The translations under genes and the position numbers were made by a program. Positions 46,827 to 55,213 of a stretch of 64,000 nt of DNA are shown one piece after another. The notes beneath the pieces were generated by a model, which searched no databases, was not told where the DNA came from, and saw only the letters and a list, made by a program, of their open reading frames with translations. The stretch's first letter is position 1. Each line of letters opens with the position of its first letter. Source of the DNA: SHVO01 sp041905795 (GTDB lineage Bacteria; Pseudomonadota; Alphaproteobacteria; Rhodospirillales; Rhodospirillaceae); contig JAYRKL010000013.1 of assembly GCA_041905795.1 (NCBI GenBank), positions 54,415 through 118,414 of the forward strand. The letters run 5' to 3'.

Positions 46827-47564
46827 ATGACGCCGCGTGTTGGCCTGCTGCCGGGAGCGCTTTTGACCATGGCCTTGCTGGCGGCGACCGGCTGCTCCAA
46901 GACCGAACAGGCGCAGCAGCAGGCGCCTGCGCCTGCCGCCGCGGTGCCCGCGCCGGCGCCGGTGGTCCTGGAAAGCGGCCGAATCGCCCGGGACGGGCGC
47001 GTCTTCACATCCGAGGCCGATGAAGCCGCCCAACGCGAACGCGAAGCCCAGCTTGAGGCGCGCGCGGCCGCCGCCGACGCCCGCGCCCGCCTGGCCGAGA
47101 TCGAATTGCAGGAACGCACGCGCCGGGAATTGGAACGGCAGGAACTGGCCGCCCGGGCCGAGGCCGCCCGCGCGGCGGTGCTGGCCGAACAGGCCCGCGC
47201 CCTGGACGTGGAGAACGCCGCCTTGCGCGCCCGCGCCTATGAGAACGAGCAGCGCGCCATCGACGCCGAACGCGCGGCTTACGGCAGCTTCGGCAATGGC
47301 TCGAATGTGATCGTCGTGCAGCCGCCGCAGCGCCAGAGACCGCGCCCACCCCAACTCCCGCCGCAAGTCCCGGCACCCGGGCACGAACCGCCTCCGGCAG
47401 GCGCCGGCATCAGCATCGGCCTGAACCGGCCGGCGGCACCCGACCTGACGCCGCCGGGACCGCCCGCCACGTTCGGGGGGCCAAAGTTCGCCAATCCAAA
47501 GTTCGACAGCATGAGCGCGCGCAAGCCGCGCGACGCCGAGAGCCGAAGCGAAGCTCCCAACTAG
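46827..47564 (+). CDS. Putative lipoprotein with coiled coil and proline-rich tail
   Basis: A 245-residue exported protein. The N-terminus LLTMALLAATGC has a lipobox-like end, so it may be lipid-anchored at the cysteine, though the -3 residue is not ideal. After an Ala/Pro-rich linker, residues about 60-155 form a charged Ala/Glu/Arg coiled coil, then a proline-rich tail to the end. No enzyme motif is visible. ATG 46827 after GGGGACGGGGA is preferred over the ATG eight codons earlier. Composition is biased, so database hits would be unreliable. It ends three bases before the convergent MAPEG gene. Function unknown; a cell-envelope spacer or scaffold is a guess. Confidence 0.72.
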   Translation: MTPRVGLLPGALLTMALLAATGCSKTEQAQQQAPAPAAAVPAPAPVVLESGRIARDGRVFTSEADEAAQREREAQLEARAAAADARARLAEIELQERTRRELERQELAARAEAARAAVLAEQARALDVENAALRARAYENEQRAIDAERAAYGSFGNGSNVIVVQPPQRQRPRPPQLPPQVPAPGHEPPPAGAGISIGLNRPAAPDLTPPGPPATFGGPKFANPKFDSMSARKPRDAESRSEAPN

Positions 47565-47566
47565 GG

Positions 47567-47962
47567 CTACACGCCCGCGGTCAGCACGATCGCGAGGCCC
47601 CAGAACGCACCGCAGATCATCAACAGGATGGTGCCCGCCGCGCCGATGGCGCGGAAGGCGTTGGGCGCCGGCCGCGGCATGCCCAGGAAGTGCAGGATGC
47701 GGAACAGGATCAGGAGAACCCCCGACACCGCCAGCACCTGGCGGTCGGCCCCGGCCCCTTCCAGAAGCGCCATCAGCACCAGCATCAGTGGAACGTATTC
47801 CACGAAGTTGGCCTGGGTGCGCATGCGCATCAGCAGGTGATCGTGGCCGCCGTCGCCGATGGAAACCTTATGACGGCCGCGGGACCGCCCCACCGTCAGC
47901 ACCAGCACGAAATAGAACAGCACCAGCATCGACGCGGTCGACAGTGTGATCGGCAAGAACAT
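47567..47962 (-). CDS. MAPEG family membrane protein
   Basis: A 131-residue protein with four hydrophobic segments and the MAPEG signature region: RMRTQANFVEYVPLMLVLMALLE, then RILHFLGM near residue 88. The family includes membrane glutathione transferases and leukotriene-synthesis proteins; bacterial members may conjugate glutathione to lipophilic compounds. It lies 21 bases after a cytosolic glutathione transferase gene on the same strand, which fits a shared detoxification role. Confidence 0.93.
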   Translation of the reverse strand: MFLPITLSTASMLVLFYFVLVLTVGRSRGRHKVSIGDGGHDHLLMRMRTQANFVEYVPLMLVLMALLEGAGADRQVLAVSGVLLILFRILHFLGMPRPAPNAFRAIGAAGTILLMICGAFWGLAIVLTAGV

Positions 47963-47983
47963 CTTTTTCCCCCTTCCGTTAAA

Positions 47984-48664
47984 TTAGATAGGTTGCCCGG
48001 TATTGGGATCGCGCACCGGCCCCAGTTTCGGCGTGAACCACTCCAGCGGCTTGCGGTCCTGCGGCAGCGATTTGCGGAACGCCGTCCGCGCCATCAGGCG
48101 GTCGCGATAGGCCGCTACCCGGGGATGGCCGGCCAAGGACACGAAGGCGCCGGCGAAATACACCGAGAACCCGACGCCGACGTCGGCCGCCGAAAAATCG
48201 CGCAGCAGGTAGCTGCCGGCGCCCAGCACCTGCTCGATCATATCCAGGCATTTCCCCAGGCGGCGGGTCTCGAAATACAAGACCATCTCGGCCCTATGTT
48301 CAGCGGGCGTGAACACATACTGCTGGACCATGTTCTGGCACGGGATGATCACGGTCTCGGCGAAATGGATCCATTGCAGGAACGGATAGCGTTCCGGGTG
48401 GCCCGGCGGCCGGCCCAGGCGATTGTCCGGGTCATAGCGTTCGCACAGGTATTCGGCGATGGCGCCGGATTCCAGCAAGGTCATGTCGCCGTCCACCAGC
48501 GCCGGGACGCGGCCCAGGGGATGGATCTTCTTGTAGGCGGGGGTGCGCAGATACGTATGCTCGAACGGCATGGTCACCAGTTCGAAGGGAATATCCAGTT
48601 CGTGCAACAGCCAGAGACTGCGCATGGATCGGGTTTCGGGCGAATGATAAAGGGTCAAAGCCAT
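47984..48664 (-). CDS. Glutathione S-transferase
   Basis: A 226-residue two-domain glutathione transferase. The thioredoxin-like half has LYHSPETRSMRSLWLLHEL, where the Ser/Tyr near the N-terminus would activate glutathione, then IHPLGRVPALVDGD and the glutathione-binding ESGAIAEYLCERY. The helical C-terminal half runs from about 90, with the conserved DFSAADVGVGF N-cap-like motif. Substrate unknown. It is divergent from the MFS transporter by about 125 bases and upstream of the MAPEG gene. Confidence 0.94.
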   Translation of the reverse strand: MALTLYHSPETRSMRSLWLLHELDIPFELVTMPFEHTYLRTPAYKKIHPLGRVPALVDGDMTLLESGAIAEYLCERYDPDNRLGRPPGHPERYPFLQWIHFAETVIIPCQNMVQQYVFTPAEHRAEMVLYFETRRLGKCLDMIEQVLGAGSYLLRDFSAADVGVGFSVYFAGAFVSLAGHPRVAAYRDRLMARTAFRKSLPQDRKPLEWFTPKLGPVRDPNTGQPI

Positions 48665-48791
48665 GCCGGAACCTAACGTGACGACGCCTCAGCCTACATC
48701 TTTTTCACCTGTTTGAACCGCTTTTGGGCCGCCGGAACTTGTGCCGGCAAGGGGTTGGCCGTAATTAAAGCGCCCTGCCCGCGCCCGAGTG

Positions 48792-50333
48792 ATGGCTGTG
48801 CCCACCGACCTTTCCCCCGAACAGCGCCGCTACGTCCTTTACGCCTGCATGGCGGCGATCTTCACCGCCGCGGTGGAAGGCACCATCGTCGCCACGGCGC
48901 TGCCGACCATCGTCACCGACCTCGGCGGTTTCTCGCTGTTCAGCTGGGTGTTCGCGGCCTACATGCTCACCCAGGCCGTGACCATCCCCATCTACGGCCG
49001 CCTCGCCGACCTCTACGGCCGCCGCACCGTGATCTTCGTCGGCCTGGGCCTGTTCCTGGTGGCCTCGACCCTGTGCGGCTTCGCCCAGTCCATGCTGCAG
49101 CTGGTCCTGTTCCGGGCGCTGCAGGGCCTCGGCGCCGGCGCCATCCAGCCCATCGCCGTCACCATCGTCGGCGACATGTACCCCGGCGTGCAGCGGGTGA
49201 AGGTGCAGCCCTACCTCTCGGGCGTGTTCGCCAGTTCCTCCATCGCCGGGCCGGCGCTGGGCGCCTTCATCGTCGCCAACCTGGGCTGGCCGGTGGTGTT
49301 CTGGCTCAACGTGCCGATCTGCATCGTCGCCTTCCTCATGCTGCTGGTGTTCCTCAAGGAAACCCCGCGCAAGATCGAACACAGCATCGACCTCACCGGC
49401 GCCGTACTGCTGATGCTGGCCATCGCGCTCCTGCTGCTGCCGCTGATGGAGGCCGAGGCGCTGCGGTGGTGGATCATCCCCCTGGTGGGCGTGTCCGGCG
49501 GCGTCTTCGCCCTGTTCCTGCGCCAGGAGCGGGAGTCCCCCGAACCGCTGCTGCCGCCGGCGTTATGGCGCGATCCGGTGCTGTTCAACGGCGTCCTCGG
49601 CAGCTTCGCCATCGGCGCCATGATCATGGGCATCTCGGTGTTCCTGCCGACCTACCTTCAGGCGGTGATGCAGCGCTCGGTCCTCGACGCCGGCGCGGTG
49701 CTGGGGATCATGTCGCTGTCCTGGCCCATCGCCAGCATTTTCAGCACGCGCTTTTCCATGCGCAGTTCCTACCGCACCGCGGCGGTCATCGGCACGGCCG
49801 GCGCGACCGTCTCCAGCGTAATCATGGCGGTGGCCGCCGTCGTGCTGCACGATGCGCCGATGCCGGTGCTGGGCGCCTGGTGGCCGGCGGTGCCCGCGGC
49901 CCTCACCGGTGTCGGCCTCGGCTTCTGCAATCCCAGTTTCCTGCTGGCGGTGCAGGAGGCCTCGGGCCAGGCCAACCGCGGCACCGCCACCGCCGCCTTC
50001 AACTTCATGCGCATGCTGGGCGGCACCTTCGGCACCGCCATCCTCGGCGCCACCTTCAACCTCAGCCTCGCGGTGCGCCTGCCCGATGCGCATAATCCGG
50101 TGCAGACCTTGATGGACCAGGAACGGCACGCGACCCTGGCCGCGGGCGAACTCGCCCGCCTCCGCGACGCCGTCGGCGGCGCGCTGCATGACGTGTTCTG
50201 GATGTCGGCGCTGCTCGCCTTCGCCGGAGTGATGATCGCGCGCCGCATGCCGGCGCATTTCAGACCAGGCGGCGTCGCGTCCGGCCACGCTGGCGAAACC
50301 CATGCGCCTGTGGAAGTATCGGCGCCCGAATAA
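48792..50333 (+). CDS. Multidrug MFS transporter, DHA2 (14-helix) family
   Basis: A 513-residue transporter of the EmrB/QacA family, expected to export drugs or toxic compounds using the proton gradient. About 14 membrane helices are visible. The family motif A lies in YGRLADLYGRRTVIFVG, preceded by FSLFSWVFAAYMLTQAVTIP, and motif C is near AGPALGAFIV. ATG 48792 overlaps a GTG three bases earlier; either could be used. No membrane-fusion partner (EmrA) is adjacent, so it may work in the inner membrane alone. A glutathione transferase gene follows after 14 bases. Confidence 0.94.
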   Translation: MAVPTDLSPEQRRYVLYACMAAIFTAAVEGTIVATALPTIVTDLGGFSLFSWVFAAYMLTQAVTIPIYGRLADLYGRRTVIFVGLGLFLVASTLCGFAQSMLQLVLFRALQGLGAGAIQPIAVTIVGDMYPGVQRVKVQPYLSGVFASSSIAGPALGAFIVANLGWPVVFWLNVPICIVAFLMLLVFLKETPRKIEHSIDLTGAVLLMLAIALLLLPLMEAEALRWWIIPLVGVSGGVFALFLRQERESPEPLLPPALWRDPVLFNGVLGSFAIGAMIMGISVFLPTYLQAVMQRSVLDAGAVLGIMSLSWPIASIFSTRFSMRSSYRTAAVIGTAGATVSSVIMAVAAVVLHDAPMPVLGAWWPAVPAALTGVGLGFCNPSFLLAVQEASGQANRGTATAAFNFMRMLGGTFGTAILGATFNLSLAVRLPDAHNPVQTLMDQERHATLAAGELARLRDAVGGALHDVFWMSALLAFAGVMIARRMPAHFRPGGVASGHAGETHAPVEVSAPE

Positions 50334-50347
50334 CTCGAGAGGCCGCC

Positions 50348-51094
50348 ATGCTCGACGTCTATTATTTCCCCACGCCCAACGGCCGCAAGATCGCGATCCT
50401 GCTGGAGGAACTGGGCCTCGCCTATACCATCAAGCTGATCCATATCGGCCAGGGCGACCAGTTCCACCCGGACTTCCTGCGCATCTCGCCCAACAACCGC
50501 ATGCCGGCGATTGTCGATCACGCGCCCAAGGGCGGCGGAGCACCGGTGTCGGTGTTCGAGTCCGGCGCCATCATGATGTACCTCGCGGAAAAGGAAGGCC
50601 GCTTCTGGCCGCAGGAGGTCCACAAGAAATACGACGTCGCCCAATGGGTGTTCTGGCAGATGGGCAACCAGGGCCCGAAGATGGGCGAGCACGGCCATTT
50701 CCACCGCGCCGACGCCGAGAACAAGCACGGCGACCTCGGCTATCCCCTGAAGCGTTTCGACAACGAGGTCCATCGCCTCTACGGCGTCCTCAACCTCGGC
50801 CTGTTCGGGAAGGAATGGCTGGCCGCCGGCGAATACACCATCGCCGACATGATCTGCTATCCCTGGGCGGCGTTGTGGAAAGACCGCGGCATCGACATCG
50901 CCGAATTCCCCAACGTCCGGCGCTGGCTGGACAAACTCGGCGGACGCCCGGCCATGCTGAAGGCCCTCGAGATCGGCAAGGACATCTACCAGGGCCAGGA
51001 CAAGCTCAGCCCCGCCGAGCGCGAGAAGTATGCCAAGATCCTCGCCAACCAGCGCGCCGTGCCGATCCCGGACGAATGGAAGAAGCAGGGGTGA
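50348..51094 (+). CDS. Glutathione S-transferase, nu class (YfcG-like)
   Basis: A 248-residue glutathione transferase of the YfcG/YghU (nu) class, whose members act as disulfide reductases with two bound glutathiones. Features are VYYFPTPNGRKIAILLEEL with the active-site threonine before Pro-Asn-Gly, ISPNNRMPAIVDH, ESGAIMMYLAEK, and the class-typical QWVFWQMGNQGPKMGEHGHF. The gene closely follows the MFS transporter (14 bases) and could be co-transcribed. AGAGGCCGCC lies upstream of ATG 50348. Confidence 0.94.
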   Translation: MLDVYYFPTPNGRKIAILLEELGLAYTIKLIHIGQGDQFHPDFLRISPNNRMPAIVDHAPKGGGAPVSVFESGAIMMYLAEKEGRFWPQEVHKKYDVAQWVFWQMGNQGPKMGEHGHFHRADAENKHGDLGYPLKRFDNEVHRLYGVLNLGLFGKEWLAAGEYTIADMICYPWAALWKDRGIDIAEFPNVRRWLDKLGGRPAMLKALEIGKDIYQGQDKLSPAEREKYAKILANQRAVPIPDEWKKQG

Positions 51095-51234
51095 TCGCGC
51101 CGCCCTTGAAACTCTTGAATAAATCCGTCCAAGAGGCCCCCTCTGCAGGGTAAGGTTGACGGGAATCAAAGCCTTAACATCGCCCCCGAGAGAGCCTAGG
51201 GTCTTCAGCAGCAACCCTAACCCCGGAGGCTGTC

Positions 51235-51585
51235 ATGGTTGACGCGCTGGCGAAGGACCACAAGGACGAGAAATCCCCGAAGGGGCCGGCCCCGAAACTC
51301 GTGAAGAACGCCAGGGACGACGAGGACGGCGCCGCGGGCGAACCGTCGGCGGCGGTGGTCAAGCAACGGATCCTCGCCACCGCCCTGTCGCGCGCCATCG
51401 TCATCTCGACGCTCATCGGCTCGGTGGCGGTGGCGGCGGCCATGCTGCTCGGCACGCGCTATGAACTGGTGCGCGGACCGAACACCGACAACAATTTCGT
51501 CTATCGCCTGGACCGCCTGACCGGCGCCGTCCGCTTCTGCGGACAACAGCAATGCGCCGACGTCAATATGGTCGGCGGCAAGTAA
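51235..51585 (+). CDS. Small single-pass membrane protein of unknown function
   Basis: A 116-residue protein with a charged, lysine- and aspartate-rich N-terminal half (1-45), one membrane helix at about 53-73 (AIVISTLIGSVAVAAAMLL) and a short C-terminal domain with FCGQQQCADVN, where two cysteines could bind or bridge. GGAGG seven bases before ATG 51235 is a good binding site. No family recognised. It ends directly against the convergent DUF4170 gene. Confidence 0.75.
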   Translation: MVDALAKDHKDEKSPKGPAPKLVKNARDDEDGAAGEPSAAVVKQRILATALSRAIVISTLIGSVAVAAAMLLGTRYELVRGPNTDNNFVYRLDRLTGAVRFCGQQQCADVNMVGGK

Positions 51586-52407
51586 TCAGCCTTCGGCGAT
51601 CCGCTTCAAGGCCGCCAGTTCTTCGTCCACCTGCGCCTGATCGGCCTCGAACTGCGACGCGCTGAACGCCGGCGGCTTGGTGAAGGTCAGGATCAGCACC
51701 GCGCCGCCGCCCGCCGCCACGACGCGGCCGGGCACGGTCCAGGCATGGCCCGACGCATCGTGCAAAACATGATCGAACACGCCCGTGGTCTTGTCGGCCT
51801 TGATGGACAGGCGCGCGAGGCCCCTGGGCGTCTCCAGGTCCCATTCGCCGTTGCCCTTGGGCTTCGCGGACTTGACGGTATGGGTCGCCCACCTGCTCCA
51901 ACTACCGGCATCGGACAGGAGATCGATCAGCGCCGCGGGGGCGCAGGCGATGGCGATGGACTTGGTCGAGGTGGGTTCGACGGCGCGCGCGGCGCTGCGC
52001 AGCTTGCCGCCGGACTCGCCGGCCTCGTAATCCTTGCGGATGTCGTAACGCATCATGGCGTCGTCGACGCTGCGCGCCGCCATCGCGCGCCAGAATCCCA
52101 TGGCCTCGGCGCGTTCGTAGGGGCCGTAGACTTCCAGCTGCTTGCCGGGGGCCAGCCTGGTGAAGCTTGAGTCGGCGTATTCGCCGCCCACCACCCAATA
52201 GTTCTTGCCCGCGCTCTCGTCGGCTTCCTTCAGGAAGTAGCGGACCATGGCGTTGTCCACGGTCTTGCCGGTCAGGTCGCGCCAGCACACCTTGGCGTCG
52301 CGCTCGCTCTCGAACGGTCCATGGGTCTCGAGCTGGGTGCCGGCGGCGGGAACGGTGAAGGAGATATCGGCGTACTCGCCGCCGATGACGTAATAACGCT
52401 GAGCCAT
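51586..52407 (-). CDS. Double DUF4170 protein fused to an SRPBCC domain
   Basis: A 273-residue three-domain protein. Residues 1-63 and 66-130 are two copies of the small DUF4170 domain (YYVIGGEYADISFTVPAAGT and YWVVGGEYADSSFTRLAPGK), each with a GPF/GPY turn and a VDxAMxRY end. DUF4170 is usually a single-domain alphaproteobacterial protein. Residues about 145-270 look like an SRPBCC/polyketide-cyclase ligand-binding domain (IAIACAPAALIDLLSDAGSW, then ILTFTKPPAFSASQFEAD). It is cytoplasmic, with no signal. The function of DUF4170 is unknown; the SRPBCC part suggests binding of a small hydrophobic molecule. Confidence 0.82.
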   Translation of the reverse strand: MAQRYYVIGGEYADISFTVPAAGTQLETHGPFESERDAKVCWRDLTGKTVDNAMVRYFLKEADESAGKNYWVVGGEYADSSFTRLAPGKQLEVYGPYERAEAMGFWRAMAARSVDDAMMRYDIRKDYEAGESGGKLRSAARAVEPTSTKSIAIACAPAALIDLLSDAGSWSRWATHTVKSAKPKGNGEWDLETPRGLARLSIKADKTTGVFDHVLHDASGHAWTVPGRVVAAGGGAVLILTFTKPPAFSASQFEADQAQVDEELAALKRIAEG

Positions 52408-52516
52408 GGGGTGATCACATCCTGGAAAAAGCCTCTACGCCGGGCGAACATACACTTTGTGCGGACAAAACGGGAGTTCCATTGAACTTCGGCTTTTAGG
52501 CCTTATGGTGGGGCTC

Positions 52517-53896
52517 ATGACAGAACCCGTACATGTTATCGGCGGCGGCCTCGCCGGCAGCGAAGCCGCCTGGCAGCTGGCCCAGGCCGGCGTCCCCGTC
52601 ACCCTCCACGAAATGCGCCCCACCCGCATGACCGCGGCCCATAAGACCCAGGGCCTGGCGGAACTGGTGTGCTCCAATTCCTTTCGCTCCGACGACGCCG
52701 ACGGCAATGCCGTCGGCCTGATTCATGAAGAGATGCGCCGTTGCGGGTCGCTGATCCTGTCCTGCGCCGACGCCCACCGGGTGCCGGCGGGGTCGGCGCT
52801 GGCGGTGGACCGGGACGGCTTCTCGGCGGCGGTGGAAGCGGCACTGTCTGCCCATCCCCTCATCACCGTCGCCCGCGACGAAGTGGCGGGCCTGCCGCCC
52901 CGGGACTGGTCCTCGGTCATCGTCGCCACCGGCCCCCTCACCTCGCCCGCTTTGTCCGAAGCCATCCGCGGCCTCACCGGACAAGATGCGCTGGCGTTCT
53001 TCGACGCCATCGCCCCCATCGTCCACAAGGACAGCATCGATATGGACGTGGCCTGGTTCCAGTCGCGCTGGGACAAGAGTTCCGGCACCGATGTGACGGG
53101 GAGCGACGGCGCCGACTACATCAATTGCCCGCTCGACCGCGACCAATACACCGCCTTCGTCCAGGCGCTGGTGACCGGCGAAAAGACCGTCTTCAAGGAC
53201 TGGGAAGCCAACACGCCCTACTTTGAAGGCTGCCTGCCGATCGAAGTGATGGCCGAGCGCGGGCCCGACACCCTCGCCTACGGTCCGATGAAGCCGGTGG
53301 GCCTCACCGATCCGCGCACCGGCCGCCGGCCGCACGCGGTGGTGCAGCTGCGCCAGGACAACGCGCTTGGAACGTTGTTCAACATGGTCGGCTTCCAGAC
53401 CAAGCTGAAGCACGGCGAGCAGGTGCGCGTGTTCAAGACCATCCCCGGCCTGGAGAACGCCGAGTTCGCCCGTCTGGGCGGCATCCACCGCAACACCTTC
53501 ATCAACTCGCCCAGCCTGCTCGACCAGGTGCTGCGCCTGAAAGCCGATGCGCGCATCCGCTTCGCCGGCCAGATCACCGGCTGCGAGGGCTATGTCGAAA
53601 GCGCCGCCGTGGGTCTCATGGCCGGGCGCTTCGCCGCCGCCGAACGTAAGGGCGAAACGCCCAAGCGCCCGCCCGCCACCACGGCCCTGGGCGCGCTCCT
53701 GGACCACATCACCGGCGGCGCCGACGCCAAGACCTTCCAACCCATGAACGTGAACTTCGGCCTGTTCCCCGACATCGACGCCAGGGACCCGCGCGGAAGG
53801 CCCTTGCGGGGCCGCGACCGCAAGAAGGCTCTGGCCGACAGGGCGCGGGCGGACCTGGCGGCGTGGCTGGGCGGGACGGCGTTGGCGGCAGAGTAG
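52517..53896 (+). CDS. trmFO: Methylenetetrahydrofolate-tRNA-(uracil-5-)-methyltransferase
   Basis: Methylates U54 in the T loop of tRNA using methylenetetrahydrofolate and FADH2. The 459-residue protein has the FAD-binding GGGLAGSEAAWQLA near the N-terminus, the family stretch RPTRMTAAHKT, and VCSNSFRSDDADGNAVGL whose cysteine is part of the catalytic set, plus a second cysteine in TGCEGYVES. FQPMNVNFGLFPDI near the C-terminus is highly typical. ATG 52517 (MTEPVHVIGGG) is preferred over upstream in-frame codons. It lies before a nitronate monooxygenase gene, 22 bases apart. Confidence 0.97.
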   Translation: MTEPVHVIGGGLAGSEAAWQLAQAGVPVTLHEMRPTRMTAAHKTQGLAELVCSNSFRSDDADGNAVGLIHEEMRRCGSLILSCADAHRVPAGSALAVDRDGFSAAVEAALSAHPLITVARDEVAGLPPRDWSSVIVATGPLTSPALSEAIRGLTGQDALAFFDAIAPIVHKDSIDMDVAWFQSRWDKSSGTDVTGSDGADYINCPLDRDQYTAFVQALVTGEKTVFKDWEANTPYFEGCLPIEVMAERGPDTLAYGPMKPVGLTDPRTGRRPHAVVQLRQDNALGTLFNMVGFQTKLKHGEQVRVFKTIPGLENAEFARLGGIHRNTFINSPSLLDQVLRLKADARIRFAGQITGCEGYVESAAVGLMAGRFAAAERKGETPKRPPATTALGALLDHITGGADAKTFQPMNVNFGLFPDIDARDPRGRPLRGRDRKKALADRARADLAAWLGGTALAAE

Positions 53897-53918
53897 CTTT
53901 AGCCTGGGGAGGCGATGC

Positions 53919-54977
53919 ATGACCAATGCGCTGCTGACACGTCTGGGGATGAGCGTTCCCATTGTCCAGGCGCCCATGGCCGGGGTGTCGACGCCAGCGC
54001 TGGCGGCGGCGGTCAGCAACACGGGCGGGCTCGGGTCCCTGGGCTGCGCCGACCTCACGCCGGAGAAGCTCCGCGCCGCCGTCGCCGACCTGCGTGCGCG
54101 CACCAACCGCTCCTTCAACCTCAACTTCTTCGTCAACGCACCGGCCGCCCTCACGCGCTATGACGCCGGGCCCATGGCGGCGCGGCTGGCGCCTTACTAT
54201 GCCGAATACGGCCTGGGCGCGGTGCCCGCCCCCAAGGCGCCGTATCCGCCGTTTGGACAGGATGGCGTGGAACTGCTGCTGGCGGCGCGGCCGGCGGTGG
54301 CGAGTTTCCATTTCGGCTTGCCCGAGCCTTCGGCCGTCAAGGCGCTGCGCGAGGCCGGGATCACGATCATGGGCAGCGCCACCACGGTCGCCGAGGCCAA
54401 GGCGTTGGAAGCCGGCGGCGCCGACGCGGTGATCGCCCAAGGCTGGGAGGCCGGCGGCCATCGCGGCGTGTTCCTGGGCGCGCACGACGCGCCCGGCGCC
54501 GGCACTCTCGCCCTCACCCGGCAGGTGGTGAAGGCCATCAAACTACCGGTGATCGCCGCCGGCGGCGTCACCGACGGCGCCGCCATCGCCGCGGTCCTGT
54601 CCCTGGGCGCCGCGGCGGCGCAGATCGGCACCGCCTTCATGCTGTGCCCGGAAGCCGCCACCAAGCCCGTGCACCGGGCCGCCATCGCCGGCGCCAAGGA
54701 CAACGACACCACCGTCACGCGGCTGTTCTCAGGCCGGCCGGCGCGGGTGATCGTCAACCGCTTCGTGCGCGAGATGAGCGACGCCGCGGAATTGGTTGCG
54801 CCTTTTCCGGCCCAGCACAGCCTGACCAGCCCCTTGCGCCAGCCGTCGCAGGACAAAGGCTCCGCCGACTTCCTGCCGCTCTACGCCGGCCAGGCGGCGG
54901 GTCTGGCGCGCGCGCTGCCCGCGGCGGAGCTGATGAACGCGCTGATCCTGGAGTGGCGCGCGGCCATCAATCCGTAG
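53919..54977 (+). CDS. Nitronate monooxygenase, class I
   Basis: A 352-residue FMN enzyme of the class I nitronate monooxygenases. Landmarks are PIVQAPMAGVSTPALAAAVS at the N-terminus, GWEAGGHRGVFLG with the catalytic histidine, and AAGGVTDGAAIAAVLSLGAA with AQIGTAFMLCPE for FMN-phosphate binding. It detoxifies nitronates such as propionate 3-nitronate. GGGGAGG precedes ATG 53919. It is more like the classical class I enzymes than the paralogue at 28397. It probably shares a transcript with trmFO. Confidence 0.95.
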   Translation: MTNALLTRLGMSVPIVQAPMAGVSTPALAAAVSNTGGLGSLGCADLTPEKLRAAVADLRARTNRSFNLNFFVNAPAALTRYDAGPMAARLAPYYAEYGLGAVPAPKAPYPPFGQDGVELLLAARPAVASFHFGLPEPSAVKALREAGITIMGSATTVAEAKALEAGGADAVIAQGWEAGGHRGVFLGAHDAPGAGTLALTRQVVKAIKLPVIAAGGVTDGAAIAAVLSLGAAAAQIGTAFMLCPEAATKPVHRAAIAGAKDNDTTVTRLFSGRPARVIVNRFVREMSDAAELVAPFPAQHSLTSPLRQPSQDKGSADFLPLYAGQAAGLARALPAAELMNALILEWRAAINP

Positions 54978-54984
54978 CCCCGTC

Positions 54985-55097
54985 TGTCATTGCCCGGTTT
55001 ATCCGGGCAATCCATGCATCCGCGCATATTTTGGCCGTTCGAGCACGCTGCCGCATGGATCCCCCGGACGCCGCTGTCGCGGCGCCGGAGGATGACA
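54985..55097. repeat. Dispersed palindromic repeat (GTCATTGCCCG family)
   Basis: From TGTCATTGCCCGGTTTATCC through an inner hairpin (GACGCC..GGCGCC region) to GGATGACA. Its left half matches the element at 31271 nearly base for base, including CCGGGCAATCCATGCATC. It follows the second nitronate monooxygenase gene. Confidence 0.85.
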
Positions 55098-55102
55098 GCG
55101 GT

Positions 55103-55213
55103 GGCTAGAGTCTCGTGCGTGATTTAAGAATCACGCACGAGACTCTAGCCTATTGTTTGGTCGCATCGTTTCTGCGGAAAACCGGTATCCACTTTTCCGC
55201 ACGATGCTCTAGT
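55103..55213. repeat. Interspersed repeat with a perfect 22-base-pair inverted repeat
   Basis: Perfect 22-base arms at 55103-55124 and 55129-55150 around TAAG (GGCTAGAGTCTCGTGCGTGA and its complement form most of each arm). It continues with CGGAAAACCGGTATCCACTT and CCGCACGATGCTCTAG, a sequence style common in rhizobial-type intergenic repeats. Its right end supplies the TAG stop codon of the reverse-strand gene at 55209. Confidence 0.85.
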
